Source: an uncultured Clostridia bacterium (GTDB lineage Bacteria; Bacillota; Clostridia; Christensenellales; Borkfalkiaceae). From it: a DNA stretch of 64,000 nucleotides. The notes under the pieces were generated by a model that did no database searches, was not told the DNA's origin, and saw only the letters and a program-made list of their open reading frames with translations. Positions within the stretch are counted from its first letter, which is position 1. Each line of letters begins with the position of its first letter. The stretch is taken from NCBI GenBank assembly GCA_947626575.1, contig CANQSR010000005.1:38848-102847 (forward strand), read 5' to 3'. Positions 38,100 through 45,523 of the stretch are shown one piece after another. The translations under genes and the position numbers were made by a program.

Positions 38100-39185
38100 C
38101 CTCACCTTTATTTTACCACAATTTTTCCCGTTTACAACACACTTTCGGAAAATTGCCGTTTGCCCATAAACGGACACAGGTAGGCTTCCGCCCTTGGGGA
38201 GAAGCTGTCACCGAAGGTGACTGCCCCGACTGAGGCATCTATTGTGAACTAAGGTCGTCACGAGGAGCGTAAGCGACGAAGTATGAGGGGCGCTATTAAA
38301 ACCCTTGCACCTCATCCGTCACGGCTATGCCGTGCCACCTTCCCCTCACAAGGGGAAGGCTTGCCTCGTCGCCACTACGTTCACGTCATTTCGAACGAAG
38401 TGAGAAATCTCGGCTTTGAGATTTCTCGTCGCTTTGCTCCTCGAAATGACGTAAAAAACCTTTCCCCTCATTCCGAACGAAGCGAAGCGGAGTGAGTGAA
38501 TCTTTAACGAATTGCTTTCACAAGGCTCCTTCGTTCAAGATACACTCCCCGCTCACTGCGTTCGGGGTCGGTATGAGGAGAGAAACCCTTTCGGCCGCTC
38601 GTTCCTCGCGTCCACTTTCCCTAAAAGGGACAGCAAGGTAAAATTCTCGTCGCCCCTAAGAGGGGAGATGTCGCGAGCTTGCGAGTGACAGAGGGGTTTC
38701 GACGTTCACGCCATTTCGTCCGCGCGAGGCTTCTATTGTAGTCTACGCGTCACGAGCCGCAGGCGAAGTAACGCATGTGAGAAACGGCTTTGAGATTTCT
38801 CGTCGCTTTGTTCCTCGAAATGACGTAAAAAACCTTTCCCCTCATTCCGAACGAAGCGAAGCGGAGTGAGTGAATCTTTAACGAATTGCTTTTACAAGGC
38901 TTCTTCGTTCAAGATACACTCCCCGCTCACTGCGTTCGGGGTCGGTATGAGGGGGGAAACCCTTTCGGCCTCATTGCACTCGTCCACTTTCCCTAAAAGG
39001 GATAGCAAGGTACATCCGCCTCCCCCCTTATACGTGAGGGGGGAGGACGTCACGGCTTTGCCGTGACAGGTAGGGGGTGGCGTATTTGTATGACACCCCT
39101 TCCGTCACTCGCTTCGCTCGTGACACCCACCCCTCAATGGGTGGGCAAGGGGCTTTGGGTTAAAATTGTTTTCCTTCCCGGCCGC
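38100..39185. repeat. Intergenic repeat mosaic 6 with an internal 230-bp duplication
   Basis: No gene is seen in 1.1 kb. Many dispersed repeat units (CGTCATTTCGAACGAAGTGAGAAATCTC-type, TTCTATTGTAGTCTACG, CACTTTCCCTAAAAGGGACAGC) are packed here. A block of about 230 bases starting GGCTTTGAGATTTCTCGTCG at 38412 and ending AGCAAGG at 38640 is repeated from 38786 to 39010 with few changes. The 39020-39150 part carries the GTCACGGC...GCCGTGAC and GGTGGGTGTC units. Confidence 0.85.
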
Positions 39186-39193
39186 TTCGAGGC

Positions 39194-39400
39194 TTAAAAG
39201 TAAAAGAGTTCCTCGAATTTTTTATCGAGCGCGATCGAGAGGATGAGCGCGAGCTTGGCCGTGGGACAGTATTGTCCCGTCTCGATGGAACTGATCGTGT
39301 TGCGCGAGACGCCCACCATGGCCGCAAGTCCCTCTTGCGAGAGGCCCTTCTCGGCGCGGATCTCCTTCAATCGGTTGTGCAGTACCAATTTATCGTCCAT
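39194..39400 (-). CDS. Short XRE-family regulator
   Basis: A 68-residue Cro/C1-type helix-turn-helix protein: RLKEIRAEKGLSQEGLAAMVGVSRNTISSIETGQYCPTAKL, then ILSIALDKKFEELFYF, which matches the compact YozG-like XRE regulators that pair with small membrane proteins. The ATG at 39400 follows GAGGCGGG; a TTG 12 bases upstream is in frame but poorer. It lies eight bases after the DUF6442-like gene and probably represses the shared promoter through the two palindromes at 39823-39873. Confidence 0.92.
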   Translation of the reverse strand: MDDKLVLHNRLKEIRAEKGLSQEGLAAMVGVSRNTISSIETGQYCPTAKLALILSIALDKKFEELFYF

Positions 39401-39408
39401 ATCCCGCC

Positions 39409-39810
39409 TCAAAAATCAATGCCGCACAGTCCGAGGATCCAAAAGACCCAATAGAGGACCGTACACGCCGTAATGAGGACGGCGCAGACGATAAAGACGG
39501 TCTTTGTCTTTTTGTTCTTGTTGACGCACGCCTGCACGATGTTCTGCGCCGCAATTCCCGTAAACAGGATGCAGAAGAGTTCGGGCGAGAATTCATCGCT
39601 TGTGAAGATCTTGCCGAACAGGACGATACAGCAGGCAAACTCCATGGCGATGAATCCCGCATAGTTCGCCCACTTCATCCGCCCGCGTTGCCGCTCGTCG
39701 CCGTATTTGTTCTCGCTCTTCGCCCGCGAGAGGACTTCTTCCCGCGAGAGCGTCTCTTCCATGCTCTCAGCTTGCGTCTCTTTGGAGAGCCTCGTTTCCT
39801 TCTCTTCCAT
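39409..39810 (-). CDS. DUF6442-like small membrane protein
   Basis: A 133-residue protein. A charged N-terminal half with REEVLSRAKSENKYGDERQR (the [EK]EEIL..SR.ENK..DE signature I associate with DUF6442) is followed by three or four hydrophobic helices. The function is unknown; such proteins are usually coded just before a small XRE regulator, as here. The start at 39810 has AAAGGAG six bases upstream; the open frame extends further, but through the operator region. Confidence 0.8.
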   Translation of the reverse strand: MEEKETRLSKETQAESMEETLSREEVLSRAKSENKYGDERQRGRMKWANYAGFIAMEFACCIVLFGKIFTSDEFSPELFCILFTGIAAQNIVQACVNKNKKTKTVFIVCAVLITACTVLYWVFWILGLCGIDF

Positions 39811-39822
39811 GACATGCTCCTT

Positions 39823-39840
39823 TGCCAAGTACGCTTGGCA
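39823..39840. promoter_or_regulatory. Palindromic operator O1
   Basis: TGCCAAGTACGCTTGGCA is an 18-base palindrome with perfect 7-base arms. It covers the expected transcription start of the DUF6442-XRE unit. Confidence 0.8.
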
Positions 39841-39845
39841 ACTAT

Positions 39846-39874
39846 ATCCTATCACTGCCAAGTACACTTGTCAA
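39846..39874 (-). promoter_or_regulatory. Promoter of the DUF6442-XRE unit
   Basis: On the minus strand TTGACA (39869-39874), a 17-base spacer and TAGGAT (39846-39851). Operator O2 fills the spacer and reaches into the -35 box. Confidence 0.75.
39856..39873. promoter_or_regulatory. Palindromic operator O2
   Basis: TGCCAAGTACACTTGTCA is a second copy of the O1 palindrome with one arm mismatch. The two sites are 33 bases apart, about three helical turns, suiting cooperative binding. Confidence 0.8.
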
Positions 39875-39903
39875 GCGCTTTTGAAAAATTCCCGCAGAAT
39901 TTC

Positions 39904-39932
39904 TTGCCAAGCGTGCAAAAATTTGCTATACT
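39904..39932 (+). promoter_or_regulatory. obgE promoter, leaderless type
   Basis: TTGCCA (39904-39909), a 17-base spacer and TATACT (39927-39932), six bases before the obgE ATG. A half-operator TGCCAAG (39905-39911) overlaps the -35 box. Confidence 0.8.
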
Positions 39933-39938
39933 CTTTGC

Positions 39939-41213
39939 ATGGCAACCAACGGATTTACCGATAAAGTGAAAATTACCGTCAAGTCGGGCAACGGCGGCGA
40001 CGGCATGAATTCCTTCAAGGCGTATAAGGGCAAGCCCGCGTGCGGACCCGACGGCGGCGACGGCGGCGACGGCGGCGACGTCATCTTCGTGGGCGATAAG
40101 GACATGCACGACCTTCTGTCCTTCCGCTATACGGCCAAGTATTTTGCGGGCAACGGCGAGCGGGGCGGCTCCAACCAATGCACGGGGAAGCGGGGTACGG
40201 ATATGGTCATCAAGGTCCCCTGCGGGACGCTCATCCGCGACATGGATACGGGCAAAGTGATCACCGACGTCTATGAGGACGGGGAGACGCACGTCCTCTT
40301 AAAGGGCGGCAAGGGCGGCAAGGGCAATCTGCGCTTTACCACGGCGCGCCGCCATGCCCCCGATTTTGCGCAAAAGGGGCATGAAACCCAACCCCATGTC
40401 CTCATTTTGGAGATGAAGGTCATCGCAGACGTCGGCCTCGTGGGCTTTCCCAACGTGGGCAAGAGTACGCTGCTCTCCAAGATCTCCGCGGCGCGGCCCA
40501 AGATCGCCGATTACCACTTCACGACGCTTTCCCCCAATTTGGGCGTGGTGCGCTATTATGATGAGAGCTTCATCGCGGCGGACATCCCCGGCCTCATCGA
40601 AGGCGCGGCCGGGGGGGCGGGTCTCGGACATGCCTTCCTGCGGCACATCGAACGCACGCGTATGCTGTGTCACGTCGTGGATATTTCGGGCGTGGAGGGC
40701 CGCGACCCCTTGCAGGATTTCGAGACGATCAACCGTGAGTTGAAGGCATATTCCGAAAAGCTGGCCGCGCTTCCCATGCTCGTCGCGCTCAACAAGTGCG
40801 ATATTGCGGGCGCGGAGGAAAATATCAAGAAATTCAGGCGCAAATACGGCAAAAAATACGAGATCTTCGAACTGTGCGCCCTCAAAGGGCAGGGTGCGGA
40901 GGCGCTCATCGCACAGCTTGCGGAAAAGCTGAAAGCGTTGCCGCCCGCCGCGCGCATCCCCGCCGACGAATTTGCCTTCGAAGAGGCGGATAACACGCAG
41001 TTTGAAATTTTCCTCGACGAGAACGGATGTTACGTCGTCGTGGGCGGACTCGTGGACATGCTATGCCGCAACGTCGTCTTGAACAATCCGGAATCCATGA
41101 ATTATTTCCAGCGCGTTTTGAAATTGCGCGGGGTTTTCAAGGAACTCGAAAAGATGGGCTGCAAAGCGGGGGATACCGTCATCGTCGGCGACGTGGAGTT
41201 CGAATACGTCTGA
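39939..41213 (+). CDS. obgE: GTPase ObgE/CgtA
   Basis: A 424-residue Obg GTPase acting in 50S assembly and the stress response. It has the glycine-rich Obg fold (SGNGGDGMNSFKAYKGKPACGPDGGDGG...), the G domain with GFPNVGKST, DIPGLIEGA and NKCD, and the C-terminal OCT domain from about 345. The start is set by the promoter six bases upstream; there is no ribosome site. Its usual neighbour rplU-rpmA is absent; yhbY follows after a repeat block. Confidence 0.98.
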   Translation: MATNGFTDKVKITVKSGNGGDGMNSFKAYKGKPACGPDGGDGGDGGDVIFVGDKDMHDLLSFRYTAKYFAGNGERGGSNQCTGKRGTDMVIKVPCGTLIRDMDTGKVITDVYEDGETHVLLKGGKGGKGNLRFTTARRHAPDFAQKGHETQPHVLILEMKVIADVGLVGFPNVGKSTLLSKISAARPKIADYHFTTLSPNLGVVRYYDESFIAADIPGLIEGAAGGAGLGHAFLRHIERTRMLCHVVDISGVEGRDPLQDFETINRELKAYSEKLAALPMLVALNKCDIAGAEENIKKFRRKYGKKYEIFELCALKGQGAEALIAQLAEKLKALPPAARIPADEFAFEEADNTQFEIFLDENGCYVVVGGLVDMLCRNVVLNNPESMNYFQRVLKLRGVFKELEKMGCKAGDTVIVGDVEFEYV

Positions 41214-41216
41214 GCC

Positions 41217-41500
41217 TGAGCGCAGACCTTACGCCATTCGAGAAAAGTAGCCCATACGCCATTCGTGGAAGGTGGCCCTTATGTCATTCCGACGACCAAC
41301 GGGAGGAGGAATCCCGGCAATAGAGATTTCTCACCCCTTCGGGATTCGAAATGACGTCTTGGGACACGACGCGCGAAGCCGTGACGGATGAGGGGGATTA
41401 TAATTGCCCCTCATCACCGCCGTTGGCGCCCCCCGGAGGGGAAGCCTTGGACGGGAGTAACTACCTCCCCCGAAGGGGGAAGCCTAAAACAACAAACAAG
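41217..41500. repeat. Intergenic repeat mosaic 7
   Basis: No gene is seen. Repeats include TACGCCATTCG words, an inverted copy of the mosaic 1 unit (GTCATTCCGACGACCAACGG, 41284 on), and GAGATTTCTCACCCC...GAAATGACG. Confidence 0.75.
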
Positions 41501-41509
41501 GAGAAAAAT

Positions 41510-41803
41510 ATGTTTACATCCAAACAACGCGCAAATTTACGGTCCATGGCGGCGACGCTCAAACCCGTGGGTCAGGTGGGCAAAGAGGGCATCACGGAAA
41601 ACCTCCTCGCGGGGCTTTCCGACGCCTTGGAGGCGCATGAACTCATCAAGGTGACCCTTCTGCCCGCGGCGGGCGAGGACGGCGAAAATCTCGCGGGGAA
41701 CATCGCCGAGCTGTTGGAAGCGGAGGTGGTGGCCGTCATCGGCAGGAAGGCGATCTTTTACAGAAGGTCCTCCCGCGATCACTTCCCGCACATCATGTAT
41801 TGA
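41510..41803 (+). CDS. yhbY: YhbY-type CRM-domain RNA-binding protein
   Basis: A 97-residue stand-alone CRS1-YhbY (CRM) domain protein associated with pre-50S ribosomes. MFTSKQRANLRSMA, the GKEGIT loop matching the GxxG RNA-binding motif, and HELIKV are seen. An AAGGAG precedes the ATG. It commonly follows obgE in Bacillota, as here. Confidence 0.95.
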   Translation: MFTSKQRANLRSMAATLKPVGQVGKEGITENLLAGLSDALEAHELIKVTLLPAAGEDGENLAGNIAELLEAEVVAVIGRKAIFYRRSSRDHFPHIMY

Positions 41804-41913
41804 CCCGCACATCCTGTGTTAAAAACAGATGCCAATCATCGATTCTGACAGCCCAATCACGGACATGGTGTGGCCGTTTTCGGTCTATATGACGGAATGA
41901 GGGGAAAATGAAG

Positions 41914-41949
41914 CGCGCCGCCCGCAGCAAAATTGCTGCGGGCGGCGCG
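41914..41949. terminator. Strong hairpin after yhbY
   Basis: CGCGCCGCCCGCAGCAA and TTGCTGCGGGCGGCGCG pair over 17 bases with a two-base loop, 110 bases after yhbY. No T run is adjacent on the plus strand. The rest of 41804-42055 shows no gene. Confidence 0.6.
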
Positions 41950-42055
41950 GCCGTAACTTAGGAAAGATTTTATTGCGGCCGCGCCCGATGCTCCCCGCGG
42001 CCTCGGTGTTCTTTGCGAAAAGTCAAGCGGAAAGGGATTTTTTTCCGTCAAGCGC

Positions 42056-42084
42056 TTGTAATTCGGCGCAAAATATGCTAAGAT
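42056..42084 (+). promoter_or_regulatory. Promoter of the NifU-like/GGGtGRT pair
   Basis: TTGTAA (42056-42061), a 17-base spacer and TAAGAT (42079-42084). The first gene starts 50 bases on. Confidence 0.65.
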
Positions 42085-42133
42085 AATAGGGAAAGAATTC
42101 CCGCCGAAGGGAAAGTAATATGGAGGAAAGAAC

Positions 42134-42835
42134 ATGCAATATTCACGTGAAGTGGAAGAGATGACCTGCGTTGCGAAAGGGCCGAGACACGACCCCGCGC
42201 CCATCCCCGAAGAAGGGAAGTGGGTATGCGCAAAGCTCATCACGGACATCAGCGGCTTTACGCACGGCGTCGGCTGGTGCGCACCGCAACAGGGCGCGTG
42301 TAAACTCACCCTGAACGTCAAGGGCGGCATCATTCAGGAGGCCCTCATCGAGACCATCGGCTGTTCGGGTATGACCCACTCCGCCGCCATGGCCGCGGAG
42401 ATTTTGCCCCGCAAGACCATTCTCGAAGCGCTCAATACCGACCTCGTCTGCGACGCCATCAACACGGCCATGCGCGAACTCTTTTTGCAGATCGTTTACG
42501 GCAGAACGCAGTCCGCTTTCTCCGACGACGGTCTCGTCATCGGCGCAGGCCTTGAAGATCTCGGCAAGGGTTTGAGGTCGCAGGTGGGTACCATGTACGG
42601 AACGGCGCGCAAGGGCGTGCGTTATCTCGAAATGGCGGAGGGGTACGTCACCCGTCTCGCCCTCGATAAGGATAACGAGGTCTGCGGCTACGAGTTCCTT
42701 TCCCTCGGCAAGATGACCGACTTCGTGAAGAAGGGCCTTACGCCCAACGAGGCTTGGGAAAAATCCATCGGCCACTATGGCAGATTTACTGCCGAGCAGG
42801 GTGCGGTCAAGTATATTGACCCCCGTAAGGAATAA
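42134..42835 (+). CDS. NifU-like iron-sulfur scaffold-type protein
   Basis: A 233-residue protein with a NifU_N/IscU-like core: GACKLTLNVKGGIIQEALIETIGCSGMTHSAAMAAEIL, where the first Cys (in QGAC) and GC are in the places of scaffold cysteines. The rest, including a middle with LVCDAINTAMRELFLQIVYG and a C-terminal FLSLGKMTDFVKKGLTPNEAWEKS, is not typical of IscU. Fe-S or metal handling is inferred from the core only. A GGAGG precedes the start. It is coded 11 bases before the GGGtGRT gene, its regular partner. Confidence 0.82.
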   Translation: MQYSREVEEMTCVAKGPRHDPAPIPEEGKWVCAKLITDISGFTHGVGWCAPQQGACKLTLNVKGGIIQEALIETIGCSGMTHSAAMAAEILPRKTILEALNTDLVCDAINTAMRELFLQIVYGRTQSAFSDDGLVIGAGLEDLGKGLRSQVGTMYGTARKGVRYLEMAEGYVTRLALDKDNEVCGYEFLSLGKMTDFVKKGLTPNEAWEKSIGHYGRFTAEQGAVKYIDPRKE

Positions 42836-42846
42836 GGAGGTGCATT

Positions 42847-43848
42847 ATGGCTCTGTTTGAAGGTTATGAAAGAAGGATCGAAAAGATCAACAAGACATTG
42901 AAAGAATACGGCATCTCCTCCGTCGAGGAGTGCAGAGATATCTGCCTCTCCAAGGGCGTCGATTGCGATAAGCTGGTGCGCGGCACGCAGCCCATCTGCT
43001 TCGAAAACGCCGTCTGGGCTTACACGGTCGGCGCGGCCATCGCCATCAAGAAGGGGTGCAAGTCTGCCGCCGACGCCGCCGAAGCGATCGGCATCGGCCT
43101 GCAATCCTTCTGCATCCCCGGTTCCGTCGCCGAAAACCGTCAGGTCGGGCGCGGCCACGGCAACCTCGGCAAGATGCTTCTCTCCGATGAGACGGAATGC
43201 TTCTGCTTCCTTGCGGGGCATGAATCCTTCGCGGCGGCAGAGGGCGCCATCTCCATTGCCCTCAATGCCAACAAGGTAAGAAAGAATCCTCTCCGCGTCA
43301 TCCTCAACGGCCTCGGCAAGGATGCGGCGATGATCATTTCCCGCATCAACGGCTTCACCTATTGCGAGACGGTGTTCGATCCTTACAGCGAGACGGTCGA
43401 AGTCACCAACACGATCGCCTATTCCGACGGCCCCCGCGCCAAGGTGAAGTGTTACGGTGCGGACAACGTTCCCGAAGGCGTGGCCATCATGAAGCTCGAA
43501 AAGGTGGGCGTCTCCATCACGGGCAACTCCACCAACCCCACGCGCTTCCAGCATCCCGTTGCGGGTACCTATAAGAAGTGGTGCGTGGAGAACGGCGTGA
43601 AGTACTTCTCCGTCGCATCCGGCGGCGGCACGGGCAGAACGCTGCACCCCGATAACATGGCGGCGGGTCCCTCCTCTTACGGCATGACGGATACGATGGG
43701 CCGTATGCACTCGGATGCGCAGTTCGCGGGTTCCTCTTCCGTTCCCGCGCACGTCGAGATGATGGGCCTCATCGGCATGGGCAACAACCCCATGGTCGGC
43801 GCGACCGTCGCAGTCGCCGTTGCCGTCCAAGAGGGCATGAGCAAGTAA
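42847..43848 (+). CDS. GGGtGRT family protein
   Basis: A 333-residue protein named for the motif SGGGTGRTLHPDNM (near residues 258-271). Other conserved-looking strings are GRGHGNLGKMLLSDETECFCFLAGHESFA and GMTDTMGRMHSDAQFAGSSSVPAHVEMMGLIGMGNNPMVG. No biochemical role is known to me. Several Cys and His residues and the NifU-like partner suggest a metal or Fe-S-linked function (inference). AAGGAGG precedes the ATG. It ends the pair, with a terminator about 50 bases on. Confidence 0.9.
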   Translation: MALFEGYERRIEKINKTLKEYGISSVEECRDICLSKGVDCDKLVRGTQPICFENAVWAYTVGAAIAIKKGCKSAADAAEAIGIGLQSFCIPGSVAENRQVGRGHGNLGKMLLSDETECFCFLAGHESFAAAEGAISIALNANKVRKNPLRVILNGLGKDAAMIISRINGFTYCETVFDPYSETVEVTNTIAYSDGPRAKVKCYGADNVPEGVAIMKLEKVGVSITGNSTNPTRFQHPVAGTYKKWCVENGVKYFSVASGGGTGRTLHPDNMAAGPSSYGMTDTMGRMHSDAQFAGSSSVPAHVEMMGLIGMGNNPMVGATVAVAVAVQEGMSK

Positions 43849-43900
43849 GAGAAAGAGAACAAAGAAAGAATGGTTTCGTGAGAGCCATGGAAAACAAACA

Positions 43901-43930
43901 AGGGAGACGTTCGTCTCCCTTAATTTTATC
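43901..43930 (+). terminator. Terminator of the NifU-like/GGGtGRT pair
   Basis: AGGGAGACG (43901-43909) and CGTCTCCCT (43912-43920) form a tight hairpin followed by TAATTTTATC. Confidence 0.9.
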
Positions 43931-43989
43931 TTTCAAAGTAAACCACAGCACACTTCGCTTATGGCATAAACGGCGTGTCCCTGCGTGGA

Positions 43990-44182
43990 TCATAGTTGAT
44001 TTCTCGTGTGCTTCTCGGCAAGAAATTTTGCCTTTTCTTTCCAATCGAGGCCTTTCGTCCACTCATACGTTGTAGGAAGAAATTCTTTATTGATACTTTC
44101 CCACTGTTTGAAACTCGTTCCGCACGAGTTCGCGCTTATGTTTTGCCTTTTGTTTTTCATATTCCGTAAGTTCTTCCTGCAT
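43990..44182 (-). pseudogene. Frameshifted small gene after the CPCC-like gene
   Basis: An ATG at 44182 with AAAGGAG opens MQEELTEYEKQKAKHKRELVRNEF..., which stops after 31 codons. The +1 frame continues in register as FKQWESINKEFLPTTYEW..KFLAEKHTRNQL to a stop at 43990. The whole span is 193 bases, one more than a multiple of three, so a single inserted base in the GAGTTTCAAACAG stretch is the likely cause. An intact protein would have about 63 residues. It could be a pseudogene, a sequencing error or a +1 frameshift site. It starts nine bases after the CPCC-like gene. Confidence 0.6.
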
Positions 44183-44191
44183 ATCTCTCCT

Positions 44192-44647
44192 TTAATCGAA
44201 CATATAGCTCGGATTTTCCACTTCGTCCCAAACGTCCTTCAAGAGCCGTCCGTCAATGTTTGCTTTTTCCGTAAATTCTTCGCGGGTATCGTACAATTGA
44301 TATTCTCCGTCGTGCCCGATGCAAATTTTTCCTTGCGTAAACATGACGCCATACAAAATTCCTTTGTGAACGAAAGACATCTCGCTGTAAAAATACAAGC
44401 CATTGACGAAGTCCTCAAATGTCGCCTTGAATGGTTTTCCTTGCTTGTACTGCTCTCTTGCCCGCCAAACGGGAACGAGCATGGGATAGCTGATTCCCTG
44501 CGCTCTCCCCATTTCCTCCTCGTCTCGCTCCATTTCCCAACCGCAATGCGGACATTTCCCATTTCCGAATTCATCGAAAAAGGCGATCTTTCCGCAGACA
44601 GTGCAGACGCCCGAAATATCTTTTTTATATGGGTTTTTCTTGCTCAT
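44192..44647 (-). CDS. Cys-rich CPCC-like protein
   Basis: A 151-residue protein with an N-terminal zinc-ribbon (VCTVCG and KCPHCGWEM, residues about 15-38), then AQGISYPMLVPVWRAREQY, similar in layout to CPCC-type Cys-rich proteins, and a C-terminal half with FVNGLYFYSEMSFVHKGILYG. No function is known; related small Cys-rich proteins are often found near toxin or immunity genes. Base composition is clearly more AT-rich than the flanking genes, a sign of transfer. A GAGAGG ribosome site precedes the ATG. Confidence 0.8.
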   Translation of the reverse strand: MSKKNPYKKDISGVCTVCGKIAFFDEFGNGKCPHCGWEMERDEEEMGRAQGISYPMLVPVWRAREQYKQGKPFKATFEDFVNGLYFYSEMSFVHKGILYGVMFTQGKICIGHDGEYQLYDTREEFTEKANIDGRLLKDVWDEVENPSYMFD

Positions 44648-44659
44648 AATTTTCCTCTC

Positions 44660-44743
44660 TCAATGAAAATTCGGGTCGGGCGGGATATCGTGCCCTTCAT
44701 AACGCTTTCCTTTTCCGCTCCTCCAATCCCATGCGCGCGCCAT
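44660..44743 (-). CDS. Possible 27-residue peptide upstream of the CPCC-like gene
   Basis: A 28-codon frame (MARAWDWRSGKGKRYEGHDI... ending PNFH) ends 12 bases before the CPCC-like start. A TGG-TATAAT extended -10 box lies 12 bases before its ATG; there is no ribosome site. It may be a remnant of a longer protein or a short leader. Low confidence. Confidence 0.35.
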   Translation of the reverse strand: MARAWDWRSGKGKRYEGHDIPPDPNFH

Positions 44744-44955
44744 ATTCTTGGTTTTATTATACCATAGTTTTTTGCGGGGAGACTTGTTATGTGACAAATT
44801 TTTTGCAAATAAAGGCAACGATTTTCCCGTTACCCAAAACCCTATCGAAACCTTCCTTAGGCCATTCTTTTTTCGTTAAGAGCGCATACGGGGGCTTAAA
44901 ACGGCGATGTAAACCAAAGTTGACGCCGTTTTGAAAAATTTCCAACGCAAGTTGA
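44744..44955. other. AT-rich intergenic stretch
   Basis: Apart from the minus-strand extended -10 box (TATAAT, 44755-44760 region) and a possible remnant of a degenerate repeat ending AAAGTTGACGCCGTTTTG, I see no gene here. Open frames exist on both strands but lack ribosome sites and recognisable sequence. Confidence 0.4.
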
Positions 44956-44984
44956 TAGACAAAACCCCGCAGGCATGGTACACT
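44956..44984 (+). promoter_or_regulatory. Promoter of the XRE-membrane protein pair
   Basis: TAGACA (44956-44961), a 17-base spacer and an extended -10 TGG-TACACT (44979-44984), 19 bases before the ATG, with GGAGG between. Confidence 0.65.
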
Positions 44985-45003
44985 TTTCGCATAGGAGGCG
45001 GTT

Positions 45004-45513
45004 ATGACCATCGGTGAAAAAATCTATATGTTGCGCACGGAGAAGGGGATGTCGCAGGAGACCCTCGCCGAGGAGATCGGCGTCTCGCGGCAGTCTGTCT
45101 CCAAGTGGGAGACGGGCGCGGCGATCCCCGATACGGAGTTCGTCGTCAAAATGGCCAGGCTCTTCGGCGTCAGCATCGACGGCCTGCTCCTCGGCGAAAT
45201 GCCCGCGCAGGAAGTACAGGAAGCGCCGAAGAGCGAAAACGAGGGGGGCATGTCCGAGGAAGAGGCGCAGAAAACGCGGGAGGGCGAACAAAAATTGTGC
45301 AGGCTCCTCTCCATTATCGGCTTCATCCTTTCCTTTTTGCTGTGCGCCGCGGGCCTCGCCGTCAGCGCGGTCGCCGCATGGCGGGAAGGCAGGATGGGGG
45401 AAGTCAAACATCTGACGGTCGCGGGCGTCTCCGTCGGCGCGACGCTCACCTTCTTTTTGCTCCAATTCCTTGTCCTCTATCTTCTCAACGTCACGCTGCT
45501 GAGTATTTGGTGA
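45004..45513 (+). CDS. XRE regulator with a C-terminal membrane domain
   Basis: A 169-residue protein: an N-terminal Cro/C1-type HTH (MLRTEKGMSQETLAEEIGVSRQSVSKWETGAAIP, residues 9-42), an acidic linker (near 75-97) and two hydrophobic helices (LSIIGFILSFLLCAAGLAVSAV; ATLTFFLLQFLVLYLL). The layout is common in Bacillota and suggests a membrane-tethered transcription factor. GGAGG precedes the ATG. The next gene starts 10 bases after its stop. Confidence 0.92.
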   Translation: MTIGEKIYMLRTEKGMSQETLAEEIGVSRQSVSKWETGAAIPDTEFVVKMARLFGVSIDGLLLGEMPAQEVQEAPKSENEGGMSEEEAQKTREGEQKLCRLLSIIGFILSFLLCAAGLAVSAVAAWREGRMGEVKHLTVAGVSVGATLTFFLLQFLVLYLLNVTLLSIW

Positions 45514-45523
45514 GGGGGTGCGC

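Noticed and set aside
39194..39810. XRE/DUF6442 pair as a toxin-antitoxin module
   Set aside because: The partner is a multi-helix membrane protein of a family commonly paired with XRE regulators, with no toxin motif; operator layout fits simple autoregulation.
43878..44075. Plus-strand frame after the GGGtGRT gene
   Set aside because: It runs through the terminator hairpin and is antisense to the frameshifted small gene, without a convincing start.
44731..45011. Open frames on both strands between the CPCC-like gene and the XRE gene
   Set aside because: No ribosome sites and no recognisable protein sequence; they overlap promoters of both flanking units.
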